A stretch of 64,000 bases of DNA from Elusimicrobiales bacterium. GTDB taxonomy: Bacteria > Elusimicrobiota > Elusimicrobia > Elusimicrobiales > UBA9959. The translations under genes were made by a program, and so were the position numbers. Position 1 is the first letter of the stretch; the number at the start of each line of letters is the position of its first letter. Positions 54,501-60,475 of the stretch are shown here, in pieces. The stretch lies in the NCBI GenBank assembly GCA_028688015.1, contig JAQTZB010000001.1, positions 124,001 to 188,000 on the forward strand. Direction: 5' to 3'. Below the pieces are notes generated by a model that did no database searches, was not told the DNA's origin, and saw nothing but the letters and a program-made list of their open reading frames with translations.

Positions 54501-57500
54501 CGAGTTTTCGGCCGCGTAAACGGCGTCGCCGGAGTAGACTGCGGTATAGTCGTAGAAACTGACCGGGACGGGCGCCGTGAAGGTGACGGTGGCCACGCCG
54601 ATGCCGTTGGTCACGGCGGTCAGGGTGGAGCCCTCGAAATAGAAGGTGACGGTGGCCCCGGTTATCAGCGCGGAGGTGTAGAAATCCTTGAGCGTGGCCT
54701 TGGCCGTGAACGGGCTGTTGGAGGTGGCGTTCACGTCCTCGGTGATGAGCGTGCTGCTGCGCTGCGCCGCCGTCAGCGCGCCGGTGGAGGCCGAGGCGGC
54801 GTAGACGCCGTCGGTAGAAAAGGAGATATTATATATATAGGCGCCAGAGGCGGCCGGCACCGAGAAATTGACCGAGGCTTCGCCCGCGGCGTCCGTGACA
54901 GCGGTCAGGGTGGAGCCGCGGAAATGGAAGTACAGCGTCTTGCCTTCCAGCCGCTCGGCGGTAGGCGTCCAGGCCAGGGTTGCGGCGGCGGTGAAACTTT
55001 CGGCCGGTTCCCCCATCACGCCGCTGGCCGGCGAGCCCACGGCCGAGCCCTGCAGGACGGTGCGGGAGTCCAGGGTTATGGTCTTGGTGTACTGCTGGGT
55101 GTTGCCGGCGTTATCGGTGATCTGCAGGGAAACCGTCTTCAGCGCGTCCCCGGGAAGCAGCGTCCAGGCGCTGGTCGCCTGCGGCAGCTCGGTGAGATAG
55201 TTGCCGGCCGCGCCTATGTTCTTGTAGCCCAGCGTCTTGACCCCGGCCGCCCCGTCGGCATAGGTCAGGTTCAGCGTGACGTTAGGTGAGGCGGTGTAGG
55301 CGTCCCCGGAGTTGATGTTCAGGGAGCCGGTGGGGACGGTCTTGTCTATCTTGTACGCCGAGCCCGCCGGCAGGCCGAAGCCGGAATAGGAATAGCCGAC
55401 GTTGCCGGCCACGTCCTCCACCTCTATGTGCAGGTACCACTGCCCTTCGTCGGCCTGCGTGTAGTAGGAGGAGATGGTGCCGGAGTCCCCGGAGATGGTG
55501 TAGTTGTAGGCCTGCCAGCCGGTGGCCGGCCTGTCGGTGGAGGTGGTCCAGCGGTGGCGCGCGCGGTACAGTTTCGAGCCGCCGGTATCGGCGAAGCTCA
55601 CCGCGGGGGCTACGAAGGTGTTCAGCCACGGGGCGGAAGAAGGGCTGAAGCCGGTAACCGTGGGGACGTTCTTGTCGTACCAGAACGGACCGTAGGTCTG
55701 GTAGCCGGCCAGCGCCACGTTGTCGCCGTTGTAGGATTTGACGTGCAGGTAGTAGTTGCCGGTGAAGAAGTCGGACTTGGATAGGGAGCCGGAAAGCCAC
55801 TGGGTCTCCGCGCCGCTCCAGGTCTTGGTAGGCTGCTGGTTCCATTCGTAGCGGTAGTAGGCCACGCCGTTGGCGCCGAAGCCGGACAGGTTGATGCAGG
55901 TCAGCGTGCCGGAGAGCCAGGTGCCGGTGGACTTGTCGCAGCTCACGCTGGGCGGCAGCGGCAGGGTGTACTTGCTCATCGCGGCCGTGGCCCCGGTGCC
56001 GGCCGCGTTGTAGCCGCCCACCGCGCGCGAGTACTGGGTGTTGGGGTACAGGCCGGTCTCGGTCCACTCGGCCACGTCCGTGCCCACGGTGCCTTTCAGA
56101 GAGCCGCTGGCGTCGAAGATCTTGAAGCCGTCCTCCTGGTACTGCCCGGAGGAGTTGTCGGTCCAGGTCCACCTGATGGAACTTTCGGACTGCGCCGAGC
56201 CGGCCCCGCCGGTGGGCGCCAGCGGCACCGAGCCGTAGCCCAGGGTGACGCTGCTGACCGAGGCCGTGAAGCGCGGGTCCGAGGCCGAAAAATCCAGGCG
56301 GTACTGGACGTAGCGGCCCGTTATGTTCGGATCGCCGCCTTTGGTGACGGTGGAGAACGAGGCCAGGGCGATGTTGGTGTCGTGCGCGCGCGCCTGCAGC
56401 GTCACGGAGGAGCCTTGCGGCAGCGTATCCAGCCAGTCGGCCCTGTTGAACCTGGAGGTGGAGGTGGTGTCCTTGACCTGCGAGAGGAAATAGCCCGACG
56501 GGTAGCGGCGGCCCTGCTCGGCGCCGGCGGCGCCGAAGGCCGGCTCGGGGACGGAGTAGGGCTGCACCGAGACGTTGTCGAAGACGAACTCCTCCAGCGA
56601 GGAGGCGGCGGAGGCTGCCTCGAGGTAGAGGTAGGGGCTGTTGAAGGCCAGCGTATTGGCCGTGGAGTAGATCTGGGCGCCGTCTAGCAGGACCGTGAAA
56701 GACGAGGCGCTGACCAGGAAGTTCACGGCGTGTGCGCCGTCGGCCAAGGCGCCGGAGGCCAGCGTGGTCTTAATGCCGGAATCGCTGCGCTCCAGCGCGT
56801 AGGAGGCGCCGGAAGGCGTGTGGTGCACGGCGATGCGCAGCCAGTCGTCCTGGTCGTAGGAGTAGGTGTAGACCGACTGGCAGAGCGTCAGGCTGGACCA
56901 GGAGTCGGTGCCGGTGCGGGCGACCAGGTCCGCGCGGTACTGCCTGCCCGCCGCGAATGAATATTGGTTGGAACTGCGCAGGCCGTAGTAGCGGGTGCCC
57001 AGCGGGCTGCCGTAGAGCAGCCGCAGCTGGTTGGCCTGGATGTCGCGCGTGGAGCCCGTGCCGGGGGTGCCGGAATTTATGGAGACCCAGGTGGAAGAGC
57101 TGGGGGCTGAGCCGTTGGCCCCGGTGAAGTTGTCTCCGAGCAGGTAGACCCCGGGCATGGAGGACGCGGCCGCCGCCGAAGTGCTGCCGTAGTACATGTA
57201 CAGGTTGTTGGTTCCGGCGGAGATACCGGAGTGCTTGACCCAGATCTTGGTGGCCGCCGAATTAAGGCCCGACTCTATATAGTAGGGCAGCAGGGCCGGG
57301 GTTCCGGCGACGGCGGCGGTAGTGAAGCGGAGGTCCGAGCCGTCGGCGTTCATGCGGCCTGCCGCTATCAGGGCCTGCGTGTTGACGGTAACGGCTACAG
57401 GGTAGGCGGCCAGGGTGGAGGGGTTGGCCGACTCTACCGACAGGTCCAGGCGGTAGGTCCAGGCGGGGTTATACCAGGCTTCGGCGGAAGGCGCGGCCAG

Positions 57501-57674
57501 GCCGGCGCCGCGGCCGTAGTAGTCCAGCATCACCTCCGAGGACGAGACGTAGGTGGAATTGTTCGTGCCGGCGCTGAACTGCGCGTCCGAATTTTCCGTA
57601 TAAAAAACCTGCGCCTGCGGGCGCCCGGCCAGCAGGAGTAGGAGTGCGGAAAAGATAAAACCTTTGTTTTTCAT
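39534..57674 (-). CDS. Giant secreted adhesin-like protein with about fifty Ig-like repeats
   Basis: 6046 residues in one uninterrupted frame. A signal peptide lies at 1-21. A DUF2341-like domain (about 65-175: AWYNPAWTYRLDLSV ... SAATKIWVKHSGI ... NLYMYYGS) and a LamG/concanavalin-like region (about 175-375) follow. FN3- and Ig-like domains span about 480-870. Then a tandem array of about fifty Ig-like domains of roughly 90-95 residues (about 880-5710), each with the pattern FTATATL, GSTLTAVTDA-type strand, ASSGTY and FAGDATYAAS, usually ending RRP or RRQ; this resembles the Big_3_5 group. The C-terminus has an FN3 domain (about 5715-5810), a spacer and a FlgD-like sorting domain (about 5950-6046). 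At some 600 kDa it resembles gliding adhesins such as SprB in size and layout only. Confidence 0.85.
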   Translation of the reverse strand: MKNKGFIFSALLLLLAGRPQAQVFYTENSDAQFSAGTNNSTYVSSSEVMLDYYGRGAGLAAPSAEAWYNPAWTYRLDLSVESANPSTLAAYPVAVTVNTQALIAAGRMNADGSDLRFTTAAVAGTPALLPYYIESGLNSAATKIWVKHSGISAGTNNLYMYYGSTSAAAASSMPGVYLLGDNFTGANGSAPSSSTWVSINSGTPGTGSTRDIQANQLRLLYGSPLGTRYYGLRSSNQYSFAAGRQYRADLVARTGTDSWSSLTLCQSVYTYSYDQDDWLRIAVHHTPSGASYALERSDSGIKTTLASGALADGAHAVNFLVSASSFTVLLDGAQIYSTANTLAFNSPYLYLEAASAASSLEEFVFDNVSVQPYSVPEPAFGAAGAEQGRRYPSGYFLSQVKDTTSTSRFNRADWLDTLPQGSSVTLQARAHDTNIALASFSTVTKGGDPNITGRYVQYRLDFSASDPRFTASVSSVTLGYGSVPLAPTGGAGSAQSESSIRWTWTDNSSGQYQEDGFKIFDASGSLKGTVGTDVAEWTETGLYPNTQYSRAVGGYNAAGTGATAAMSKYTLPLPPSVSCDKSTGTWLSGTLTCINLSGFGANGVAYYRYEWNQQPTKTWSGAETQWLSGSLSKSDFFTGNYYLHVKSYNGDNVALAGYQTYGPFWYDKNVPTVTGFSPSSAPWLNTFVAPAVSFADTGGSKLYRARHRWTTSTDRPATGWQAYNYTISGDSGTISSYYTQADEGQWYLHIEVEDVAGNVGYSYSGFGLPAGSAYKIDKTVPTGSLNINSGDAYTASPNVTLNLTYADGAAGVKTLGYKNIGAAGNYLTELPQATSAWTLLPGDALKTVSLQITDNAGNTQQYTKTITLDSRTVLQGSAVGSPASGVMGEPAESFTAAATLAWTPTAERLEGKTLYFHFRGSTLTAVTDAAGEASVNFSVPAASGAYIYNISFSTDGVYAASASTGALTAAQRSSTLITEDVNATSNSPFTAKATLKDFYTSALITGATVTFYFEGSTLTAVTNGIGVATVTFTAPVPVSFYDYTAVYSGDAVYAAENSVSRVGVGLRVTSLVAQPLSSLAGAEFSAQATLLDGALPVQGSTVSFYFQGSTQTAVTNASGVAVSTFMAPASSGTYSFAADFPGDDTYAASASGAALTVTPRPLSLAGEAAQGYVNASFTARATLYDGITAQRVPGKPLVFVFEGSSATVVTDANGVSTASFASGALARGASCYYYFSGDEGYSPADSTGTITIERRPVSLAAADLSALVGSSFTATAQLKDVAFSPAGIQGKTLTFVFGGSTLTATTDSLGVASVTYQAALSTGAFEYYVTSEQDAFYVAGSDTATVTLDKRPTVLTAYPRFVFALDSIQAVADLKDGITGEYISSQTISFNYDGVFQSTQTGSSGGSLGRAYSVYTGTGVAGTYSYSATFPGTALYSANSSTGAITVTQRSVNLTAFPLTAIWGTTFTATAEFRDGATNSVVNGKVIRLAFSTVPAGNFVTSGAGVASSTFSAPASTGTFSWFANFAGDAAYAAAASTGTLTVNRRPPTLTPIASSRYVWDSIYLSATFTDDGVPIQGKQLSFYFNGSTLTATTGAGGVATSAAFSSMSVQGVYGFSVQFMGDTNYSAQSGSSTVTVNRRLSNINVGPISAIANSTVTLSATLLDTSWGTGISGKTVSFTLQNATYTLSAVTNPSGIASVVYLSSGVTGPYTYSATFAGNTNYSGTSSSETLTVTRRPAVLEMSDYYPPANSTFTAYAVLKDFTTGAKLPSKTLSFLFRTSTQTAMTDAVGYGATNYYTVSSTATLPITVSFAGDALYSAASVSKTVYPGRRNTALQTSDILSAVAKDTFTVTARLSDYDLGTFLASYTVTFSFTGSTYTLNAITDSTGIASVQFAAPTSTGTYTYTASFAGSALYNGTMETSSVLVNRRTAAINPSDLTGVPAASTFTASAVFADGALTLSTKTLTFVFVSSKNAVTNGVGVATTSFIAPLSTGTFVYKVTYNGDALYNPATAYATVGVILKPTVLEVLDVPDAVVNYKFIGTAKLRDIEAGNELVTATKTIVFTFRPYAVTYTSNAVTSGGVSTTSYIAPASTGTYGYTAAFAGDSVYGASTSSGTITVNRRPVLFGIVTDPTQPYASRANAPSSSFTVIATLSDGQQAGVNIANSSITFVFQNSTQTAVTNALGVASVTFLSPPSSGTYSYYGYFYGDLSYNPNRAEDSEKAVSVQTRPTYLSPNYGAYPGAGSVMEGSYYAHTFNAFNVGATLFDSFDAKGVGGSTMTFVCLTSTRTGVTSYAAPVGHAISSSPYSYVTTAGVYPCTVNFPGNGTYSPVGTTGGTDVYDNTTSKIVIANSPAYFDLPSITETFPDQDVLVNGKLLDWWSRPQANPYLVGYPFSYRICTLPCAGACEASDFTNCNNQAKWSAWSPGVTLAGNISTATVHTPPAAGKYLLGYTFTGTSSFYFHDNYGTTSPRVISVGRRQTYIMPDSEPFTVGAQKPIDITVKLMDLSQAGSPGINSKSLEIVLVTTQTLVTGSTGVIGKVKATFAGMSVGTYTYIARFPDGDPAYMPFTTTGTVVVEKNITMLAAEDVPNVPAGNSFQAKATLYISTGATNTPLAGKTINFVFTSTAGPTIDLSAVTNAIGVATVTYWAPYVPANYNYTASFTEDSDNNGSADNSNTVQVVKRRTQTTALDVPQVYIQENFVSTATLVDLDLNNSTIPAKTISFVFHRQPDVNGSRATNALGVSSFTFAAPVSSGVYQYSATFPGDSVYALSSDTRTVTSLRRVTYIDAVDITTPTNNAFTITATLSDKTFDLVGVSTPLAGQQIRFVFNGSTLYGTTAADGKASVSFTAPATAAFYPYSANFDGSQVYNITTTNRQVEVRKRQTFVSGTDVTAPSGAQFTASASLIDEFGQKLEGYTLDFVFTGGGTFNSSGVTDVNGQTSVLFTAPLSTGNYNYTAAFAGDATYAASADPVNPVTVNVASTTLSVPDGTIVVNMTYYSTATLLGAVSGAGVESKLISFTYNGNLLGQNPTDIDGKAVRTFIPLSTGTFRLDAAFAGDTAFYASAASATITVTRRTSGITAPVVDTEVNALFIATATLRDHTLSPTTLVAGRTVNFLFNGVDAQSAVTNALGVATVTYTAPGVGGQTYSLTATFTGDDIYTSTTTTTQVNVAKRVTGLTVDPGVTTALEVFNATATLRWKGAPVAGKVISFTYKGLKLPALVTDAAGKAFLQFSAGPSSGPWRLDGAFEDVNDPEYTVSSGSNTITVLRRNCVVAPENITMSVYDTFFASATFRDVVSSSTPAGKFARISFNWLAVAVSTKDTSASNSSGLVVTASTGAPASSGTYKVEGFFLGDATYAPSLASTATVTVTRRPTQLSLANASTIIDKVFTATATLSNNGALLAGKDVLFTFEGRNFNAKTGTGGLLGVAVATFSVTVSTGANQISAVFNGDSSYEPSLPTPATATVTAAMRSTYLTPVAATAIANRVFTTTATLWDMFTSTVPNKPVGFTFNGSTLFPLTNAVGRSTAVFTANVATGAYSLPVEFAGDYKYFPSSTTLALTVLRRPTSVVPFTNVTVSALDVFYATVTLRDIDNFTVTAKPMRFVFQGSTFNVTTDGFGVAGSSWAAPASSGTYKLNAYFDGDPLYGTSASTITVTVTQRQTAIALNPVSAVALDIFRTTATLTDPNNGALQLAARPVVFTFSWTGTPSTGAVTDAVGLATASYQATAAAGNYTVTGAFAGDATYASTSTLVPLSVTKRSAFVRGVFVSTRVFDVFTASGTFYDSVSSAPVNGHPLSFSLQNVATQTVNTAGLGSGTTNFAAPASSGTYFLNIWSPGDATYFATSVYASSVTLARRNSRLTLAGPANIIINSSFTPSGTLFDAVSNSTVPVKTLSFLFQASTLPAVTNGLGVATTTYTASSSSGPFALQVSYAGDASYNPNVATRTVTALRYPTWLAGPAITVTMNEVLTATATLSNYLSAPVPGKQLVFNFETEPFLALTQGSGVAYSTYSAAVASGTYSLQASFSGDALYDSTTTALSVLVNKRQALLTPDPVTVKALDVFTATATLADLKLPVQKLSGATVRFSFFVGGSTITNSGVTTPAGVAVSTFAAPASTGTYQYRVDFTGDNTFYPAYAYGSVAVTARQVLLMQDNSLGTIDEPFTSTATLVDQATLAPIGSRTVLFTFGASSAAATGAGGKASAGFTAPNSSGTFQLNSSFAGDATYAAANSTGTLTVLRRPVLLAAPAMAGIIEEVFTSTLTLSDALNADAVSGSTVAFVFAGATFISPADIDGVAVATFSAPSSSGTFYAALNFGGSARYLPNNTTAQLLVDRRPVGLAPDWVLTRAGEIFTATATLTDTLAPGAPPTGKPLLFVFQGSSFTALTGPGGVAVSTFMAPSSSGTLRLDVSFAGDARYQASASSAPVSVLRRLSAITIDPATILALDVFTATATLSDKNNPVVYAAGRTLTFTFRAEDFSSVTDPGGVAVSTFAGPASSGTYVVEAAFDGDAIYDASYSSRAVTVLQRPAALTAADGSVYPFETYLASASIRDLATGAPLQGRLVSYLLDGVSASAESSALGVATATYSQTPAANGDYELAADFAGDATYAAAAATSTVAVMQRPTALAPSDAGTVALEVFTASATLYDVRLATVVAGKEIGFSFNGVTSTAATDAAGLALVNFSAPISSGVYYYTVDFAGDTVYALTSATGAVTVGTRETRVEVNDANANVGEPFTLTARLVDPALEDLPGYYVPGVPVKFVFKDRNDVKKAEGYATTNAVGVASITFSVSLTPDVYNYTATFEGNYTYTTSSAAALVKVGLLTSLVAFDDETISLGEFTAKAKLTDYLSMTLDDKPIRFKFIAAEKSGITNAAGQSGIASSTFSAPASSGTYFYTAHFDGDSIYSASNATGTLVVTLRPSVVIPITAFTSAYSSFTATATLYDPGLLAGVSGRDIDFLFNGTTITANTDGGGMASATFFAPFSSGTVSYQATFHGDDTYSPDSKPGSVVVTLRPVTMLSYNVTDLLAASTFTARVQLKDAFNQPVQGLSVDLNFEGGFGSVTTDAQGEARYVFTAPASSGTYSYYAAFYGDERYAAANGTGTATVGPRPTILFTSEVSAKLGAPLQLAARLVDVTSQFGIAGSTLSFYFEGSTLTAFTDAFGGSSVTFAAPASTGTSFYGAEFVGDGVAYTGSSSSSPVTIALNLTTLDARGGITLKIYEPLPAEATIRDSIGVQLQGLPITFTFEGSSVTSASNEIGKATASFPTNLLASTGTYNYEAAYEGDTNYVASSDTANVVNVIRRESLLLAMNAQATPSKNVGVEARFYDNVNGSALAGQPIPGKPVIFELNCGTYTQTTVSFTSVTGLSTAAFVSPASTGTFVLTARFEDGDAVYLPYVSTAALTVFVDDGTGAIRTKLVLDPAAAYIGAVFTASGTLTATDLPVPGKVLLFEFFNGVATFTAAGFTDAVGLATAAFTTPVSSGTYQLTASFAGDLDYSAASGTNTLTALRYPDSLTARDVVAYAGDTFLAKAVLRDELTGAYIAAKTVVFEFFNGVATETLSGVTSSTGSAEVAFVAPALAGDYFFTARFAGDAQYVPASDTGSMLIASKGFSTFLRGYDVIVGTGEVFSASATLMTGAAYPVQGKALTLTFRGLTVVSTTNALGLALSTFTAPASSGTYVYLASFAGDAGYNATDATGTISVVFRQQPEPPAFKAEVTSTSVTLAWTPVTVSSAAVASYIIEQSASLRGGVTASTAVAGSSTTCTVQVDENQTTFIKIKTKLDDNQQSGGAETSIIVEVPSKIEDPERVPNYYYMSPENANGAAAWVKIPGVVMDKISPAAPIDIRVEEEAAPGYEVAYNITAHNAPSELAASLKTNDRRGIKITLAYPTGGAGASAVSGQRALFWYNGVEWIKIGGDLDVVNREISTYSRVLGQFAVRAAPLAASFSFTKVSPRVFTPDEASVDVNRARFYFENPEGAEVTIRIFDITGALVRRNLEYEGAWMFWNGKDQAGAFVKGGVYIYQVESGDKVITGTVVVAK
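40540..55040 (-). repeat. Tandem array of Ig-like domain-coding repeats
   Basis: About fifty units of roughly 280 bp inside the giant gene. Neighbouring units keep the same protein pattern but differ clearly at DNA level, so the array is old and not a product of recent slippage. Spacing varies by several codons. A few units near 50230-50960 are longer and more divergent, with cysteines that are rare elsewhere in the protein. Confidence 0.8.
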
Positions 57675-57721
57675 ACTGCAGGCTGCTGAACTAAATCTGG
57701 AGCCGTCTGTTCCGTTATTAG

Positions 57722-57750
57722 AGTATATATATAAACCCCAGCGGATTCAA
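57722..57750 (-). promoter_or_regulatory. Promoter of the giant adhesin operon
   Basis: TTGAAT (57745-57750), a 17-nt spacer, then TATACT (57722-57727) on the minus strand. The predicted leader is about 40 nt. Confidence 0.7.
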
Positions 57751-57779
57751 TCAATGAATAATCAATGGATAATAAATAT

Positions 57780-57813
57780 ATAATCAATAAATATGGCCTC
57801 CCGTCGGGAGGCC
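57780..57813 (-). terminator. Terminator after the single-domain receiver gene
   Basis: Perfect stem GGCCTCCC (57795-57802) with GGGAGGCC (57806-57813) and a 3-nt loop, followed on the minus strand by ATATTTATTGATTATAT. It separates the signalling operon from the adhesin promoter. Confidence 0.6.
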
Positions 57814-57839
57814 GGGAAAAAGACCGAGGAAGGAAGCTT

Positions 57840-58202
57840 TTATTCCAGCAGCTTTTTGATCTTGCCCAGGAAGATTTCGGGCTTGATGGGTTTTGTGAAA
57901 TAGAAATCCACATCTTCCATATAGGCGGCGAGTTGGTCGTTCTCGGCGTCCCGGATGGTGTTCATGACGACGCGGACCTTCTTGAATTTTTTATGCGCGC
58001 GGAGTTCCCGCACCAGGTCCAGGCCCGTTTTGTCGGGAAGGTTCCAGTCTACTATCAGCAGGTCCGGCGTGAACATTTCCAGCAGGTTCAGTGCCTCTTT
58101 GACCGTGCCGGCGGCCGCTATCTTGTAGCCTTCCGGCTCCAGGAGCTGCGTCATGACGTTGACGTAGTCCTGCTCATCCTCGACGATAAGTATCTTCTTC
58201 AT
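57840..58202 (-). CDS. Single-domain response regulator
   Basis: 120 residues, a receiver domain only. Acidic residues Glu8-Asp9 are in IVEDEQD, the phosphorylation site is Asp52 in LIVDWNLPDKTG, Thr82 is in MNTIRDAE and Lys104 in YFTKPIKPE. It is the last gene of the HD-GYP/MFS/regulator/kinase operon and ends just before the adhesin promoter. The kinase at 58226-59719 is its likely phosphodonor. Confidence 0.88.
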   Translation of the reverse strand: MKKILIVEDEQDYVNVMTQLLEPEGYKIAAAGTVKEALNLLEMFTPDLLIVDWNLPDKTGLDLVRELRAHKKFKKVRVVMNTIRDAENDQLAAYMEDVDFYFTKPIKPEIFLGKIKKLLE

Positions 58203-58225
58203 GACCTGCTCCTTCCCGCCGCCGG

Positions 58226-59719
58226 TCAGACCGGCAGTTCGAAGCCGAAGCGCCCGCCGCCGTTGCTTTCCGCGTAGGCTCGGCCGCCGTGGGCTTCGAC
58301 AATGTTCTTTACGATATAGAGCCCGAGGCCGGTCCCTTTGGGCCCGATGGCGCTGCCCCTGCTGCCGGGCGCCTGGTAGAACTTGCCGAACAGCTTCTCG
58401 AGCGCCTCTTTCGGCACGCCGGGGCCGGTATCCGCCACCTCCACGCGCAGCGCCCGCGCCTCTGTCACGTCGGGCTTGCGGCCGTCTCCGGCCGGGGCGC
58501 GCTCCGGCCGCACAAGGCTGGCCGACACCGTTACGCTGCCGCCCGCCGGGGTGAACTTGAGGGCGTTGGAGACGAGGTTCTGCAGCACCTGCGTGATGCG
58601 CTCCGGGTCCAGCATGGGCTGGGGCAGCCGCTCCTGGAGCCGCGCCGTCAGCGCGATGCCGGAGGCCTTGGCACGCTCGCTGAAGAGCTGCACGACGTTG
58701 CCGATGAGCGGCTCTATCTGGGCGGGCCTGCGCGAGATCTCGAACTTGCCCCGCTCTATCTTGGAGGCGTCCAGAAGGTTCGTGATGAACTTCAGCAGCC
58801 TGCCCGAATTCTGCTTGACGAAATTTATGTTCTCCAGGAACTTGGGGATCTTCACTGAGCAGACCTGCGGGTCGTTCTTGCCCTGGGCTATTTCGTAGGC
58901 CATCAGGTCCAGGTAGGATTCTATCGCGCCCAGCGGCGATTTTAGTTCGTGCGTGACCGAAGAGACGAAGTCCCGCTTCATCTCGTCGACCTCGCGCAGG
59001 CCGGTGACCATGCGGTTGAACTCGCGGTTAAGTATCCCTATCTCGTCGCGGCGGGCCGTATCCCCCACCTGGCGCGTCATGTCGCCCGCGCCGATGGCCG
59101 CCAGGGCCTGCGCCAGCGTCCTGATGGGGTGGGTTAGCTTCGCCGAGAGCCAGAACGCCAGCAAGGTACCCGCCAGGATGACCAGCAGGCCGGCCTGCAG
59201 GAGGCTGAGGAGGACGGCCTCCAGGGCTTTTTCCATGCCGGAGCGGACCCTGGCGTCCGAGAAGCCCACGACGACTTCGTAGGCCTGGCCTTTCACGACT
59301 ACGCGCTTGCGGGAAAGCGAGACGCCTTTCGTCGTGTCCGGAGTGACCGCCTTGCGCACCAGGAGGCGGTTGGAGAAGGCGCGCATGCTTTCCCCGCCGC
59401 TGGAGAGCGGCAGCTGGCGCGGGGCCAGCTTCCTGTCGGTGTGCGCCAGGATGAACTTGCCGTCGGAGACGTAGGCTACCTCCAGCTCCTTCATCAGGCG
59501 CTTGAGGCCCGAGGTGTAGGCTATGAGGGGGCCGTCGTCCTCGCCGGAGAGCGTTTCCGCGGTGACGCTGGCCAGGGATTTCAGCGTGCTCTCGCGGGAC
59601 TCGCGCGCCTTGCGCAGCAGCAGGGCTTTCTGCGAATCGTAGATTATCACGCCGAAGGTCAGCAGCGCCACCAGCAGCAGGGCGTCTATCGCCAGTGCCA
59701 GGCGGAAGCGGATGCTCAT
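58226..59719 (-). CDS. Membrane sensor histidine kinase
   Basis: 497 residues. Membrane helices at about 8-27 and 168-192 enclose a periplasmic sensor region of about 140 residues. HAMP is near 193-245. The HisKA domain has the phosphorylated His257 in SSVTHELKSPLG. The ATPase domain shows LVSNALKFTP (N box), VADTGPGVP (G1) and GTGLGLYIVK (G2). It overlaps the OmpR-type regulator gene by 4 nt, so the two are a natural pair. The signal sensed is unknown. Confidence 0.93.
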   Translation of the reverse strand: MSIRFRLALAIDALLLVALLTFGVIIYDSQKALLLRKARESRESTLKSLASVTAETLSGEDDGPLIAYTSGLKRLMKELEVAYVSDGKFILAHTDRKLAPRQLPLSSGGESMRAFSNRLLVRKAVTPDTTKGVSLSRKRVVVKGQAYEVVVGFSDARVRSGMEKALEAVLLSLLQAGLLVILAGTLLAFWLSAKLTHPIRTLAQALAAIGAGDMTRQVGDTARRDEIGILNREFNRMVTGLREVDEMKRDFVSSVTHELKSPLGAIESYLDLMAYEIAQGKNDPQVCSVKIPKFLENINFVKQNSGRLLKFITNLLDASKIERGKFEISRRPAQIEPLIGNVVQLFSERAKASGIALTARLQERLPQPMLDPERITQVLQNLVSNALKFTPAGGSVTVSASLVRPERAPAGDGRKPDVTEARALRVEVADTGPGVPKEALEKLFGKFYQAPGSRGSAIGPKGTGLGLYIVKNIVEAHGGRAYAESNGGGRFGFELPV

Positions 59720-60453
59720 CCCTGCACCAGTCTGAAGCCTTCCGCGCGCAGGTTCTCTATCCTGACCGGGGCCGGCGCCAGTTTGCGGCGGATGTTAGTG
59801 ACCAGCTGATGGAGGATGTGGGTGATCTGCCGCGCCGAGTCTGCGTCGGGCCAGAGGGCTTCGCGGAAGTCGGCATAGGCGGCCAGCGCGCCCTTCTTCT
59901 GCAGCAGCAGGTAGACCACCTGCAGTTCGGCACGCGTCAGGCGGACCTCCCGGGGCCGCCCCCCCTCGCCGTCACGGACGAAGCAGCGGCGGGCCGGGTA
60001 GTCCACCGCCAGCAGGTCGCCGGGCGCGGGTGTGAATTTTTTTTGCGGCTTGCCGGAGCGGGCGAAGACCCGGACCAGGGCCTTGAGCTGCTCGGCGAGG
60101 ATGCGCGGCTTGAGCGGCTTCTGCACCACGTCGTGCGCGCCGAGTTCCAGGAGCTTCACCACCATCGAGGGCGGCACGCCCGGCTCGGCCAGGACCAGGA
60201 TCACCCTGGAACTCAGCGAGCGGGCCAGCTTGGCCACCGCGTCCTCGGTGCTCAGGCCCAGGATCGGGCCGGTATGGGCGGCGTCCAGGATGACCGCCCC
60301 GGCTGGAGCGGACCGCAGCGCCTCGCGGAAGGAGGCCGCGTCGCGGGCCAGCGCTATCCCCACCCCGCTCTCGGAGAAGCGCAGGCGGCACGAAGTGAAC
60401 AGGGCGTCGTCCGTGCTGAGCAGCACCGTTTCGAGCAGGGTTTCCTTGGGCAT
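59716..60453 (-). CDS. OmpR-type response regulator
   Basis: 245 residues. The receiver domain (about 10-130) keeps the acidic pair Asp15-Asp16 and the phosphorylation site Asp57 in AVILDAAHTG, with Lys in VVQKPLKP. It is otherwise diverged. The C-terminal winged-helix DNA-binding domain (about 145-243) has RLTRAELQVVYLLLQ and THILHQLVTNIRRKL ... RAEGFRLV. It is translationally coupled to the sensor kinase downstream. Confidence 0.85.
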   Translation of the reverse strand: MPKETLLETVLLSTDDALFTSCRLRFSESGVGIALARDAASFREALRSAPAGAVILDAAHTGPILGLSTEDAVAKLARSLSSRVILVLAEPGVPPSMVVKLLELGAHDVVQKPLKPRILAEQLKALVRVFARSGKPQKKFTPAPGDLLAVDYPARRCFVRDGEGGRPREVRLTRAELQVVYLLLQKKGALAAYADFREALWPDADSARQITHILHQLVTNIRRKLAPAPVRIENLRAEGFRLVQG

Positions 60454-60475
60454 GCGTTAATTACCCGGCCGGGAT

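Noticed and set aside
40540..55040. Regularly spaced repeats that could look like a CRISPR array
   Set aside because: Units are about 280 bp, coding and divergent, with no short identical repeats or unique spacers.
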